This document shows positions 35,625 to 48,769 of a stretch of 64,000 nt of DNA, piece by piece (the stretch's first letter is position 1; each line of letters starts with the position of its first letter). The notes beneath the pieces were generated by a model. The model was not told where the DNA came from and did not search any database. It saw nothing but the letters and a program-made list of their open reading frames with translations. The stretch is taken from positions 3,360,056 through 3,424,055 of the forward strand of contig BCIC01000002.1 in NCBI GenBank assembly GCA_001599835.1, given 5' to 3'. The translations under genes and the position numbers were made by a program. This stretch comes from Thermoascus crustaceus (Eukaryota > Ascomycota > Eurotiomycetes > Eurotiales > Thermoascaceae).

Positions 35625-37262
35625 ATGGCTGAGGCTCCCGAGGTTGGTAAGTACCTACGGAGGTATCCCGTCCGTTCAACGTCGGCGCGCCGATGTTGTG
35701 GATTTCTACTCGTCGATTTTCGTGGTTCTGCCCGCAACGCCAAAGAGGCCCTCTCGGAGCGCGTCCAGGTCCCCCCTCCCAGTCGACATGCAATCATGGT
35801 ATCTTCACAGCTGACAATTCGCCTGTTCCTCCTTAGACTACACTCTCAACAACCCAGACACCCTAACCAAGTACAAGACCGCCGCACAGATCTCTCACAA
35901 GGTTCTGGAGGCTGTCTCAGGTACGTTTGCCTAGTGGTGCCCCGTGGTAGAGAGCTTGATGTTGACATGGATGGATCCGCAGGATGGTGTGTCGAGGGTG
36001 CTAAGATCATTGAGCTCTGCGAGAAGGGAGACAAGCTCCTCGATGAGGAAATTGCCAAGGTCTACAAGGGCAAGAAGATCACAAAGGGTACGCCACCGCG
36101 AAGCTCCCTGTTGTGAAGGAAACTGGTATATTAATGCCTCCGCCCTCTCAACAGGTATCTCCCACCCTACGACTGTCTCTCCTAGCTCTTTCGTGACTCC
36201 GTACACCCCATTGGTCTCGGACGCGGAGGAGGCGGCTACCACTATTAAGGCCGGAGAGGTCGTTAAGATCCAGCTCGGTGCGCAGATCGACGGCTTTGGA
36301 ACCATTGTCTGTGACAACATCGTTGTCCCTTCCAAGGAAGAGCCCAAGGATGAAATCACTGGCCGCGAAGCGGATCTGCTTCTTGCGACCCACTATGCTA
36401 ACGAGCTGCTTCTGAGACTGATGGTTCCTCCGGGTCTCTTGGCCAGCGGAACGGAAGAGGAGAAGAAGAAGGCTGCCGCAGAGAAGCCGCCCACCCAGAC
36501 CCAGATCTCCCACCTGATAGAGAAGGTGGCCAAGGCCTATGACTGCAACGTGGTTGAGAACACCACGAGCTGGCTGTTCGAGCGCAACGAGATCGAGGGC
36601 AAGAAGAAGATCATCCTTTCTCCCAGCGGTGGCGTCAAGGGAGAGGGTTCGCCCGAAGTCGGAGAGGTCTGGGGTGTCGAGGTTGGACTCAGTCTTGGGT
36701 CTGGAAAGGTCAAGACCCTGCCGCACCGCCCGACTCTGCACCGCCGTACCACTACCACCTACATCCTCAAGCGGCCCAGCTCGAGACAGACTCTGTCCGA
36801 GATCGTCAAGAAGTTCGGAACGTTCCCCTTCAGCTTGCGACAGCTTGAGGACGAGAAGGCCGGCAAGGTCGGTCTGGTCGAATGTGTCCGTGGCGGTGTC
36901 GTGAGACAGTACGAGCCGTCCGGCGATGCTGACGGCGCTCCAGTCTCGAGACTGCTTACCACCATCGGTAAGTATTTCCGGTCCTAATTTCTTTGTATAT
37001 GCATGGGGAGCTTTGGCTAACAAATCCAACAGCCATCACCAAGAACGGTCTTACCAGACTGGCTGCACCACCTACGCCCGATCTGTCTAAGATCAAGTCT
37101 GACAAGAAGATCGAGGACGAGGAGATCCTCAAGATCCTCGAGCGCCCGCTTGCCAGGTCGACTGGCTCCAAGGGCAACAAGAACAAGAAGAAGAAGAAGA
37201 AGCCTGCTAAGAAGGCCGAGGGCGCCCAAGAGGGAGGGGAGGAGTCCAGCAGCGAGGAGTAA
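35625..37262 (+). CDS. Ebp1/PA2G4-like protein, inactive M24 aminopeptidase fold (Cdb4/Ma42 type)
   Basis: Five exons (35625-35646, 35837-35920, 35983-36087, 36155-36967, 37033-37262) encode 417 residues. The family has the methionine aminopeptidase 'pita bread' fold without metal-binding residues and binds pre-ribosomes, the ribosome exit tunnel or structured nucleic acids. Conserved parts are YTLNNPDTLTKYKTAAQI at the N-terminus, KGISHPTTVSPSSFVTPYTP, VVKIQLGAQIDGFGTIVCD, GFxxH-like LLATHYANELLLRLM, and FPFSLRQLEDEKAGKVGLVE. The tail is a lysine-rich run (KGNKNKKKKKKPAKK) followed by acidic Ser/Glu, as in Ebp1. All five exons are confirmed by phase and by continuity with PA2G4-type proteins. 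The gene starts with a seven-codon exon behind a 190-base intron. Confidence 0.93.
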
Positions 37263-39999
37263 AAAAGTCCATGCGAGGACCTGTTTTCCCTCACATATCC
37301 TAGGAGTCCTTGTCATATAGAACACTTTTTGTGTTGGTAGGTTGGTATTATTAAGTTTGAAGTATCATTTTCTCTCTCCACATAGCAGATGGGGGAGAAA
37401 AAATAAATAGAAATAGTCGACGGTATTCTCAGTGATCAATTCGATGGAACAAGAGACTTGGCCTGAACCTTTGAACATTGTTCTTCGTATTTAGACGACA
37501 GGCTATAAGCCCATGATTGGCACATTAGAAGTAGATAGATACATGAACATTAAACTGATGACTGACCTGAAAGAGGCCCAAAGTCAGCTGTGTAGGTAAA
37601 ATACGTGTCTATTGAACAAAAAAAGGCAACGCTACCTATTTGTTCTTGGGATTGGTACCTTATATAAGTCAACAATATCCCAGTACAGGCAGTGTGCATA
37701 TGATGGGTGCGGTTGAATCTGTAGGTAGGGCAGTTGCGATTCATAACTTCCTGTTTAAAAAAGGCAAGGGAAAAGAAACAAAGTCGAAGAACAAAGAACA
37801 AAAAAAGGGAACCACCTCTAATGCAAATAAAGAGGCCTGGTAATCCCAGCAAGAAGTTCATTCACTGCAATATAATTTCTTTTTTTGCTTTCATGACAGA
37901 TATTACCACACCATCAACCATTAATTATCTCGCTCTAGGGGTGTCTGGATCACATATTGCACCGTGCACATCGCACGATCTACTAAGAGATCTGCAATCT
38001 CTCTCCCGCGCTGCGGACCGCTACCTAGTTATTTCTTGAGGATAGTCGCTTTCCTGCAGCAGATGGCAAGCGTATGGAGCAATTTGGAGGTCGAGTTTTT
38101 TTTATTTTTTTTATTTATTTAATTTAAAAGACTTTTCTTGAAAGAAGAAAAAGGAAACATGTGTAAACCAGGCATGATTCGACGCGACCTAGAGATCTGC
38201 ACTGCGCCACTAGTGCTTATATCATGCTAATGAACACCATTCCCCTACTGATAATGTCACCTCCACAATAATCGAACCGAACCTCGACGAGAGTATGTTG
38301 TGAACCGTACTCAGAGCTCACTGGCTGTAAAGAGGTCAATGGGAACAGATAATTTGAAGACAACTAACAACTTTGGCTAGGTAGCGTCAGCAACTAGCTA
38401 TCTTCTGGGACACCTAATAGGAAGATTGAACTATATGTTAAATGTTCTCCTGGATAGATACTGTAGCTATCAATATCTTTTCGGGGGTCAAGAAGAATGA
38501 GAACTATTGTCGCTGCTATCTCAAAGTGATTCTCCTACGTACCTAACTCAGACACGCGGAGTATATTAAGTACAGTATCAGCAGAATGTGCAGTTCCAGC
38601 AAGATAATGTCATTGGTACATACTATCGCCACCCTCCAAAACAATTGCACTGGCTGTCGTCGAGTAGGTATTTACTGCTTGCATCGACTACTGAACTATT
38701 GAAATCTATCCATTATATAATAATCATTAATAATAATACCGTTAAATGCCATGTATAAATGAAATTCAACCAGCCTTTGCCAAATCCAGTCTGTTATCAG
38801 TCATCCACGCTAGCTTTATCAATCTCACGTATTTCTCCAAACCGGTAGAATTTGTGGATATATCTTATTACATGCCACTGTAGTGTACTGTAATGGCCCA
38901 TGATATTGGATTCTGGTTCTGGAACTCATGGGTTGATTCCAGGTAGGGGCTCATTGTTTTGTTTTCTTTTTTTGTATGTTGCAAAGACAAATCAGTCGAT
39001 CTTTATTGACAATAGGACTAGAAAGGAGACTGACTTGAGATCTTTAATTCTGTATTATATACGAATTTTGTTTTACTGTCCTGTCCTGAGGAGTCCACCG
39101 GTTGGGTTGAGACCGAATAGAAGAGGATATGGATGTCACCGGGCACTCCTATCAGCTTCAGGGTACACTGGATTAAGTACCTATTATACATGCACTTGTT
39201 GTGATCGTGATATAGTAGTAGTATCAGTGTCCTAATCTACTAGCCGCTATGCCGGAAGAGCCGGGACTCCAGCTTCGGTCTACACTACTACCGATGACTC
39301 CTAACACCAATAATATATGTCACCGAAATCCAAACGCCATTGACAAAGGAAACATGTAGATGACCTCGGGTGTAGGGAGGCTGTAGCCCTTAACGTTGCC
39401 GTGGCTGACCATACGTCCCCTATTATGCTGCTCCGCCTCCTAATCCGTCTGGCTGGATGCTTCGTTGATATTGCCCTAGCAGTCCTGTCTGCTTCATAAA
39501 GCCCGCCATGGGATTCGATACAGGAAAGCTCTACAGGATCTCTGAAAACCTGTGATTTAAATAGCAAATAAAGGAGAATGATTAGGATCAAAATGAGGTA
39601 CAAGTCCTGTTCGTTAACATCGTGTACTTTTATTGTAGTAGAGCAGCCCTTCGTTCCAAAACCACCATCGCCATCCCAACTTCTCTCCTTCTTGTGTAAA
39701 GGCGGACAGTATGAAAACCGTGCCTCCTGTGAACTACTTCTTCTGTATCCCATTTTCTACTTCTGTAAAAATTTTATCCCATATCTAAGGACCTCGACTC
39801 CCCCCCGCCCTGAGTAGTTACTCGAGCTACCTCCACTCAGTGGCAAGCAAGAAGTCCTATCCTCACAAACTATCACACTTCTGCCTCTTACCTCGGGAGC
39901 CCTCCCCATTCATTGCCTTGTTTGTGGGAGGTCCTGCTGCCTTGGCAAGCGGTGGATAGCGGTGGATAGCGTGTCCCGGGAGACGGATTCGTCTCCTTC
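37263..39999. other. Long AT-rich intergenic stretch
   Basis: About 2.7 kb after the Ebp1 gene. It contains T- and A-rich low-complexity tracts (for example 38097-38130) and only short overlapping frames. I see no gene, tRNA or transposon signature in it. Confidence 0.45.
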
Positions 40000-41721
40000 C
40001 CCTTGAACTACTTATCCTCTGCTACTTTCTCACCTCCATCCTCTCATCTTCATCTGCTCTTCTCACTTGGACACCTCGCAATCTCGCTGCTTTGCCAGGT
40101 GCTTGCCTTCCAACACTACTATCTTCTCCCTTTTCGTGTTCCTCTTCCTCGTCCGTCTCTCCATCCCACCGGGACTCTATCTCTCCCGTTACTTCTCTTC
40201 TGAAGAACACAACCGCGACCCCTGAGCGAGCGGTTATCCCAGACGGCTGGTCTCTAACACAAGGAGGTCAGCCCCCGAGCTCCCTGTGGTTGTCTATCTC
40301 CTCTGCTCGTCAAGCACGCGTGTCTGTAACCCTCTCGACTCGTGCTCTGTGCGGACTGCATCACGAGATTCTTCTACCTTCTACCCTTCTTCTTGCAAGA
40401 TCTCTCATACTCTTACCGCTTCTCTGCACCTCACTCTCTCACACTACGTACGCGTCATAATTCCTGACTTCAACTCTCTACCGACAACCCCACGTCAATT
40501 TGAATGAATATGACCCTCTGCTTCGATCTCTAATCCTCTTTTTCCGGTTGAGACGCGTGAGGGACGAAAGGTTGTGTTGCGAGAGATAAAGCTTCTCATC
40601 CCCTGACTTGACTCAACCTCTGGCTTAAATTCTACTACCCACACTTCTTCTCCTTCAACATTACTTCTGAGCACCAGCTCGAGGCAAGACCTGTCGCTTT
40701 GCTGCACAAGAGAAGGAGGAAGTGGCAAGTTACATTCTCTGGCTGGACTTGGCGACTGTCTACTTCCGTACTGTACCGAGACAACTCGTGAGAACACGTC
40801 CTTCCGTCCCCGCGAGATTCTTGGACTTGCTGCCTGGTCAGCAGCGGAGGTTGATACCAAGCATAGCGTGGCCTTCGTCCTGCTTGGATTGTCATATCTC
40901 CTTAAGCTACATTCATTGTCTCTGGTCTTGCAGGAGTTCTCCTTCCAGCAGCACACTGTAACGCGGCCCTATCTGCAGAGACCAAAGGAAATACCAGTCA
41001 GACCAAGAATACGAGCACGGCCAGAACTGCATCTCTTTGTCTCCTCTCCTTCTACTTCTGACCTTCTGATACGCATCTCTACTTCACTACTCGAGTTCTG
41101 CTTCGACATATCTTCTGGTACGCTATTTTCACGAAGTTCCCGAGCTCCTTACTTGGCAAGGAGCGAAGCACAAACTGCGGTCAGAACGTTGAGATATCTT
41201 CTATCTACGCCCCTCTCCAAAAATCCACTACTTTCCCTGGATCTTAGAAAATTCAAGGTTGAACTTGTGTTGCTGAATCGACTCCATCCGCAGCGCTACC
41301 TCTCCTATTTGACAGCCCCTGAAAGACGTTGAGCGCGCATGTTGAGAGGCAGCTGTCTTTAAAATCACTCTCACTTAATCCAACCGTGCGCACGAGTGAT
41401 TTTCCAGCGATCAGAACCCCGGGAGACCCAGAGTTCAAGTGGTTGGTTGCCGGTGTTGGCGTTGCCCCTTGGACGCCCCCGGGAGGTGTGACTTCGTGGT
41501 GCCTCGAAAACTCGCTAGATCTCCGAGCTCTCATTCTCCTTCCTTTCCTCAACCCGCAACCACGCGCGGGCTGGCCACGGTTCCAACAGCAACGTCTGGT
41601 GCGCTTGCTGCCAGCCTGGCAATATTTTTCAGTGAGTCCTTCTGTTACTGTAAATTTATGAGTCATGTACTTACCGCGTGTTTCGCAGACCTTACTTCTT
41701 TTTCGAGTCCCTTGATCTACA
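40000..41721. promoter_or_regulatory. Pyrimidine-rich upstream region of the Rco1-like gene
   Basis: The + strand is rich in C and T over about 1.7 kb, with many CTCTTC/TCTTCT-type runs, up to the start codon at 41722. Such composition is typical of long promoters and 5' leaders of fungal regulatory genes. Open frames of up to 154 codons on + and 192 on - occur but are biased in composition (Ser/Leu/Arg) and lack domain signatures, so they are not called genes. Upstream introns cannot be excluded. Confidence 0.45.
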
Positions 41722-44458
41722 ATGGCTCCGAACCTCCGGTCGTCCTCCCGCGCCAGGTCCAATAACTCTCGCCCGTCGACGCCTCTTAATGTACAAGCTG
41801 CAGTCAACTCTTCTTCTTTTACGGAGTCCACAAGGCCGCGAAAGCAGCGACGGACGGGCAGAAACTCAAGTGTCGCCGTGGATCCTGCGCAGGAGACTGC
41901 CGCCGAACAGCAAGGGCACAGTGAGCAGCCAGAAGAGACTCGAGTAGAGTCCCCGAGCCCGCCGCAGTCGTCTGGGCCGCTCCCAGAGTGGGTTGAGCCC
42001 CCGCTGAGGGCTCCGGCGCCGAGCTACAGGGACACTCCGTGGTCTGGAGTGTCCCACGACAAGAACCCCGTGCTGGCGACGATGCGGCCTTTGGGGGCGA
42101 TGCCAACTGCCAGTGACCTCAGGAAGGTCGGTCTGGCGCCGACAAAGGCACCAGCTCGCCCCGTGGCCCGCAAGAGGTCGGTCAAGGAAGCAAGCGATGG
42201 GGAGAACGATGAGAACGGGGACGAGAGGCCGAAGTCTGCTTCGACCTCCGCTGAGGAGCCCACACGCTCTGCTAGCCCACAGGCAGCAGGGCAGCGTGGG
42301 CTCCCCGAGCGTGAGGAGCAGACGAGGCGGCCGACCCGTTCGAAAAGCGCCGCCGACAATCTTGGACAAGATGCTGCCGACGCCAACGGCACCGGGCTGG
42401 CGGGACTCCCAGTCCCAATCTCCACGGAGTACAACGTGGAGAAGATCAAGTCCGCCGTCGAGTCCGCACTTCGGATGGCCGACGATGCTGGGAATCGTGC
42501 GGTCACCCGCGGCCTCCGGCGCATCTGGGAGGAAAGCAGCAGCGATCCCTTTTTACTCTCGGTCTTGGACGGCGTCGTCAAGCAAAACCCGGGACCTCGC
42601 CAGAGGTCCGTGTTCCAGACCGTGATGAGGGACGCCTTCAAGAGTGTCAAGGCGGAAACCCAGTCGGCCCCTGCCCCTATGGCTCGTACTCGATCAGCCA
42701 CGAGCACCTCTTCGTTGTCGTCGGCCAAGTCACTCGACGCGGAGACCTTTGCGCCCGGGATGGAACCAGGGGCTGGGAAGCCGACTGGTCGTGCTAAGGG
42801 CAAGTCGGCCAAAGCCACTGCGGCCAAGGGCAAAGAGGGTAAAGACAAGGACAAGGGCCGCATTTCGGAACCCCTCTCCCGTCGTTCAGCATTCCCGCCT
42901 AGTGACGCCGCCCTTCAGCGGAAGCGCGTTTTGGAGGAAGATCCAAACTTCTCGGAGGAGGCTATCGAGGCGAAGCGCAGCCGTCTGCGGCGCACGTTCT
43001 CCGAAGTCGTTCCTCGTGAGAGTCGTATCCGCTCCTCCTTGTCAAGGGACCTTGGTTCCAATCTCCCATCTCCTGCTGGCTCTGTAGGCAGTACGAGAAG
43101 GTCTAGAGCGGAACGCGACCGGGCTGCTGTCAACGGGATGGAGGCTACGTCTACCAATGGCGATGGAACTCCCATGAGACCAGCTCGCAGGCCCACATTC
43201 ACTCGTGACGAGACGATCGAGAACAACGACTTCTGCCGGCAGTGCGGTCGTAGCGGGCAGCTTTTGTGCTGCGACGGTTGTGTCAACTCTTACCATTTCT
43301 CCTGCTTAAGCCCTCCCCTGGACCCAGCAAATCCTCCCGAAGGGCAGTGGTTCTGCCCATCCTGTTCGATGAGTGGTCCGTTGGGCGTTCTTCTAGGCGA
43401 CCTGGAAAAGGCGCCTCAGAGAGACTTCTTATTGTCGGAGCAAGACCGAAATTACTTTGAAGGTGTCCGCACTGGCGAGAATGGGAAATACGAGGAAGTC
43501 GCCACCAACTTCAAGGCTGGTGCTCGTGGAAGAGGGAACAGAACGGGCCGTGCCGACGAGCAATATCTCTTAAGGCTCTTTGATAACAAAGGCAAACTCA
43601 TTGTGTGTGTAGCTTGTGGTCGCACCTCCAACGGAGTTCGCCCCATAATTCAATGCGACTACTGTCCTTGTTCCTGGCACATGGACTGCGTCGATCCGCC
43701 ACTGGTGATACCGCCAGTTCAGAAACCCGGCAGCGACAAGACCTACCATAACTGGATGTGTCCAAACCACCCTACCCATGAGCTGTACACTGTTGCACCG
43801 GAGGAAGGTGAGAAGGGTAGAATACATCGGATCCGTCGTCCTCGCAATCCTCGTGTCATCGATGTCGACGTCCTACCCGACGATAGTGAGGTAGAAAGGC
43901 TCGAAGAGCAAGAGTCTCAGGGGATCGTCTATCGCGTCTCAGAGAAGGGAATCAAACTCAACTTTATCGAGCGTGTCAAGAGGTGCGCTCACTTGTAAAC
44001 CCCCATCTTACCACTGACTCTGTTGCTGATAAACTGTCCATAGGGAAAACTTGGAAGCCGAGATCAGAGCCAAAGGAGCCGCGCAGTATAGTGAGTATGC
44101 CAAAAAGAAGCTGGACGAACTTGTGGCAAAGGCGACGGAGTTTTATGCCTCCCAAGCGCCTGGTCCTCAGGTGTTCGGCAACGCCGATGCAGCCGCTTCT
44201 ATTCTAGGTTCCCGTTCCGCTGCAGATCGTGAGGCTGCCATGAACCTTGTCTCTTTTGCTCAGCAGAACCGGGATATCGAGAATCTCGAGCCCGACAAGA
44301 TTAGTCTCCTGATCGATCAACTCAAGGCGAACGCTCCGAAAGATGTCCCTAGACCCAACACTGAGCTCGAGTCTCTCCGTGCTTTGCAGGAATTGATCAA
44401 CCGTCGGATTGAGACATTAACTGCAGAAACTGCTGCAGAACCTGCTACCTCGAACTAA
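41722..44458 (+). CDS. Two-PHD-finger chromatin protein, Rco1-like (Rpd3S subunit)
   Basis: Two exons (41722-43982, 44044-44458) encode 891 residues. The first 490 residues are mostly disordered and basic, with SKSAADNL-type and Lys/Ala-rich tracts. PHD finger 1 begins at Cys505 (CRQCGRSGQLLCCDGC, then SYHFSCL and WFCPSC). PHD finger 2 begins near Cys629 (CVACGRTSNGVRPIIQCDYC, HMDCVDPPL, NWMCPNH). Between them lies a conserved block containing QYLLRLFDNKGKLIVC. Two linked PHD fingers of this arrangement match Rco1, which guides the Rpd3S histone deacetylase to H3K36-methylated genes together with Eaf3. The intron after VKR is required to reach the C-terminal helical region (ENLEAEIRAKGAAQYSEYAK). 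The subfamily assignment rests on the double-PHD layout and length; another PHD regulator remains possible. Confidence 0.82.
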
Positions 44459-46538
44459 GGCGCAATTCGCGCTCCAATTGAGCTGCCAATGCGTCTCTAG
44501 TTCGTTTCAACGGTCTACTTTCTCTTGTAGACATATGCCCTTTAATCTATCAACCTACCCATCTCGCTTTTCTAGAGAAGACACCCATACTGCCGGTATC
44601 CAAACTTTCAATCACGGTTTGGAAGGGCCATCAGTCTCTGAATTACAACTGTATACGATGTGATACCATCAGTCATTCTGGACCTCAAGCAAAGACTACT
44701 TTGAACCTCGTCATTACTTCTCTCCTCCAGCACTGTCCTTGCTCTCTTGGTTTATTTGAGGTTGACTGGTCGCGTGTTAACTGGTCGTTCATACCATGAC
44801 AAATACTTCGGTATCTGAGCGCCGCAGGCCTCTGATGAAAACATTCAGCATGAGATAGGACTGATCTGCTTCGATAATTACATTGAAAATTCACGACGAT
44901 ACTGATGTTTCACGCTCACTGCGACTCTACATCCAATTCTTTCACAAAACCATAAGGATCGTTATTTCGATTTTGCTGTCTCAAAACCAAGTCAATGACC
45001 CGGAACTGATGCAAGAGCGAAACCTGACCAAATTTACTTGATTTCGCTCCTCTTGTTCCATAAAGCTGCTCAAAAACGATATGCAGAGTATACGAGCACA
45101 AGCAAAATTATTTTCATATGCACACATCCAATCATCACGCTCCTACTACCAGCCATGTTTCTAGCTTGCATTGGGTCGGTTCGGGTTTCATTCGGGGTCT
45201 GAATTTTTTTTCCGGCGTTCGGTGTCAGTTCCATACCGCCTTTTTAGCCTGCTGCTCGTGCATGCAGGGTCGGGATTCGGGATGCCGTTACCTTTTCTGG
45301 ACGCTTTTCACTATTTTCGCTCTTACGCGACATGGCATTTCTTCCCAGTTTTTAAGCGTTATGGGTTTTATTAGCCTCTGGAGTTCGGTTATTGTTTCAA
45401 CGGCCTTTTCTTTCCGCTTGTTAGAGGGGTCGCTCAACGGTGTCTCTACATGCAAGCAAGGGCTTCTTTTTCGCACCCAATGATCTTCCCGTCTGCCTGT
45501 CCGACATGTATACGGTCGATTGGCGTCATTGCGGTTTGCTAAAGCCCTGGAGACCCGTATTTCCTTATGTGGCCTGTTATAACAACCTTTTTCTGCTTCG
45601 GAACCGTGTATTTATCGGTACTTCATTCATCCCCCACCCTTGTCTGTCCCTTCCATTTCTCCCTAACGAGAAACGGTTTAACTGGGTCAAGGTGTGGTGA
45701 TTTTCTTTTTCTTTTTCTTTTATGCCAGGTGTTTTTGTGGTGGATGGGTTATGTACGATAGACAGCTTGCTTGCTCTTCGGATGGGATCTTGTACTGTGC
45801 CAGGGAAAGAAAGAAGAATAAAGAAATGACGAGGTAGCCACTGTGCTAATCAGCTTGGGTTCCGGACTTTATTGCCTACTACCTATCTAGTACCTGTCTA
45901 CTTGTATACGATTCGTATCTTTCTACACTCTATTGAGGTGGGTAGTCGTCCTTTCCTACCCACGTAGTAAGAGTGATGATGGCGGTCCCAGAAACTGCGG
46001 AATAGCCGAAACCGGGCTGTTCAGCACCCGGGTGTGAAATAAGGCGCCTAACCCGAGAAGTTACGTTTTAACCTTTCCTACGGTCGGACCCCATTACCAG
46101 CTATGCGCCGCATTACGTATCTTTCTTTGGACTGTTATTGTTCTACGTATGATGCGCTGTAGATTGTACTGACAAGACAGAGACTAAGGGAATACGATAC
46201 AAGTGAGACAGGGAGGGAGGGCAAAAAAATATCTAGATAGGTAGATGTACCATGCACGTATTCTTACATTACATGCAACAACATTTGCTGGCTCTAGACG
46301 TGGAAACGGCTCGCTCAGATTACAGACACGGACAAACAGACAGACAGACAAATAGATAGATCAACATTCGGGTTTAAGGTGGAAACCAAGGGAAGAGTGT
46401 TGGGGGGTGGGAGGAGCAGGAGGAGGAGCAATAGAAACTGGTTCATTTTGCTTGAGTTGAGTCATGTCATATCGAAGACCAGTATAAGCAAAATGTGGTT
46501 GGTTCAGAAGACTGAATACAAGTCGTGGCGGAACCTCT
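44459..46538. other. Convergent 3' intergenic region with microsatellites
   Basis: About 2.1 kb between the converging Rco1-like and Emp47 genes. No gene is supported. A CTTTTT-type tract lies at about 45702-45721 and an ACAG/ATAG-type tract at about 46329-46358. Frames at 45118-45483 are T-rich and give hydrophobic nonsense rather than a recognisable protein. Confidence 0.45.
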
Positions 46539-48197
46539 CTAGAGGAACTTCTTGGGCATGTTTGCGCGGCGACGCTTGTAGTAGACGTACAGTCCGGCCA
46601 GGAGGAGCTGGAAGGCGATGATGAGGAAGATGAAAAGGCCCATGCGAGGGGAGGAGGTGGTGATTACTGTTGTGAGGAGCGGGTTAGTTGGAAGGAAACG
46701 GTAATGGAGTTTCTCAGATGAGATCTGATGATGGATGGTGGTTGGACTTACTGTTGTGGATGGTACCTTGGAGGTTATCAGCGAGGCTGAGGTGCGAGTG
46801 CTTCAGGGTCTCCTGCAGCTGGGCAAACCGGTCCTGGTAGTCCTTGCCTTCGATGTCGCGCTTGATGTTCTGCAGGCTCTGTTCGATTCTCTGCAGCCGG
46901 GAGTCCAGAATAGCCATCATATCCTTGGTGGCTACGTTCTGCAGGAGCTCCTGGTGGTCCTTGTTTATCTTGGAAGAGATCGAGGTGACCTCACGGATCA
47001 AGTTGCTGCTTGCGTGGTTGATGAGCTGCAGTCTAGTGTGCAGGTCTGCGAATTGCTGTTCCCACGTCGTATAGTATGAAGCAGGGCGGTCTTCTATGCC
47101 TTGGTCACCTGCATTTTGGTTGAAAATGGGCTGCTGGCTACCTTGCTGCTGCTGTGGCGGCGGCTGCTGTTGTTGCGGGATTAGAGGTGGACGAGCAGCG
47201 CCCGAATCCGCAGGACTCAGGACGAACTTGAAGATCTCGAAAGAGTCCGGGTTCTCCGGGGTAGCTGCTGAAATACCGAAGTTGTTTCCGGCTGGCAAGG
47301 CGACCTGGGTTGCTGTCAGAAAAAGGGCATTTACATCTATGGTAGGATGGCGCATTTTTGACCTTGTTGGTTTCGAAGCAAAGCTTATCGTCAACAGTGA
47401 CCTGGAAAACAGAGTTCGTATGCTTGATCCGAACAACAGACGGACGGCCAAGGTTCCGGTACGGATAGTCACAGTGGCCAAAAGCCAAGCTATCGACGCT
47501 GCCGTGACTCTTGTAGTCCATCGTTCCGTCGTTCAGGAAGCCTCGAACACTTCCACCCTAGACGATAGTCAGTTTCCTCAACGCAAGTAGTCTCAAGCTG
47601 AGAGGTACACACCCGTCCACCATGTGTGTCAATGACAAGTGCAAATCCATCAAATTGGCCCACAGTGTAGATGCTGGACGAGCCAATTTTGGTTTGACCG
47701 TCTTTAGCATACCACAGCTGGAGGTTGCCACTTGCCCTTTCGGGGCCGGTGGCTCTGAACTGGAACTCCGCAGTCCACTCAGGCTGCGTAACACTGAGAC
47801 TCCATCAGCACATGCCAAAAGTACTGGGAGTAGCAAATGGGGACCTACGGGTTCTCTGCCCATGCGTAGCCTCTGGTATTTCCAGGATAAGGAGGCGTCA
47901 AAATGACTTTATTCGAAAGCTGGACACTCATTAGCCGTTCAGATCAAGGTCCTAGATCGACAGTGAAAAGAGAACTCACAATCTGCGGAGTATGCCCCTC
48001 ACCGGCGATACGCCACCCGGGAATACCATCCTGGCTCGGTGATATCCTGGTTATGGATTAGATATTAGGCCCCGTTTGAGGGTTCTCGAAGGGGCCGGCT
48101 AGCCGTACCTTGGGCCATGACCAAAACTGGAACTCTCAATGACAGACTGCGCACTTGCTGCAGCAATGCAAAACGCAAAAGAGAAGAAGCCCTTCAT
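46539..48197 (-). CDS. L-type lectin ER-Golgi cargo receptor, Emp47/ERGIC-53 family
   Basis: Seven exons on the minus strand (48197-48109, 48046-47980, 47919-47849, 47793-47613, 47557-47363, 47304-46752, 46666-46539) encode 427 residues. The protein cycles between ER and Golgi in COPII and COPI vesicles and carries glycoproteins. It has a signal peptide (MKGFFSFAFCIAAASAQS), a legume-lectin fold domain (PEWTAEFQFRATG, YTVGQFDGFALVIDTHGG, FLNDGTMDYKSHG, HCDYPYRN), a Gln/Pro-rich linker (QQQQPPPQQQQ), a coiled-coil stalk of about 120 residues, one membrane helix (LFIFLIIAFQLLLAGLYVYY) and a short basic cytosolic tail ending KKFL. The dilysine at -4/-3 fits COPI retrieval. The last exon was missed by simple frame reading and is needed for the membrane helix. 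It is divergent from ALG8. Confidence 0.93.
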
Positions 48198-48769
48198 GCT
48201 GTCGTGAAATCCAAAAATCGTCAAGACAAGGGGTTTTCAAGGGTACAGTACAACTAGCTGCAAGACCCTAGTCAAGGCTAGACTGCAAAGAAAACAATAA
48301 ATTCGACCAATAAGACTGTTCCAATACTCCAGAAATCCCCAAAATAGACGAAACGCTTCAAATTTCCGGGTTGAATGCAATTGAACTGTCGATGCCACCG
48401 TTAGCGTCCAGGAGCTTTCCGTTTGGAGAGCTCGGAGACAACGTGAGCGGTGATCCACCCGACTACAATGGCAATCACGCAGATCCGGGCGATAGCAACA
48501 GCGGAAGTGGAACACTCAACAGTGTGCTAGATGTGCAAGGTGGACAGAACAACAGAATGGCGGACACCCTCGTCCGTCAGGTCCTTGCGGAAGTTTCGTC
48601 CCTGTGCGAACTGACAGCTTGTCCTCAGCTTCGGGCGCACGAGGATATAGTCACGTGACAGAGCTCCTATCGCAGCCCACCGCGGCGTCCCAAAGTTTCT
48701 CTCCGCTCCGCAGCCTCATATAGCTGCCCGTGGCCGTCCTGCTTCTGTTCGCCATGCGCCTCCGTCCCG
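48198..48769. promoter_or_regulatory. Divergent promoter region of Emp47 and ALG8
   Basis: A 572-bp spacer between two divergent start codons. It carries TCACGTGA at about 48651-48658, an E-box/CACGTG palindrome of the type bound by bHLH factors. A + frame of 95 codons (48371-48658) has no recognisable domain and lies in the putative promoter, so it is not called. Confidence 0.5.

Noticed and set aside
36148..37029. 293-codon minus frame opposite the Ebp1 gene
   Set aside because: It is the antisense shadow of a strongly codon-biased gene and has no family features.
38930..38965. GGGTTGATTCCA-like string resembling a tRNA T-loop
   Set aside because: No matching acceptor stem or anticodon arm could be folded around it.
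41253..41831. 192-codon minus-strand open frame
   Set aside because: It overlaps the start of the Rco1-like gene on the other strand and lies in pyrimidine-biased DNA, which removes stops on one strand.
42024..42863. 279-codon minus frame opposite the Rco1-like gene
   Set aside because: It is an antisense shadow of low-complexity coding sequence.
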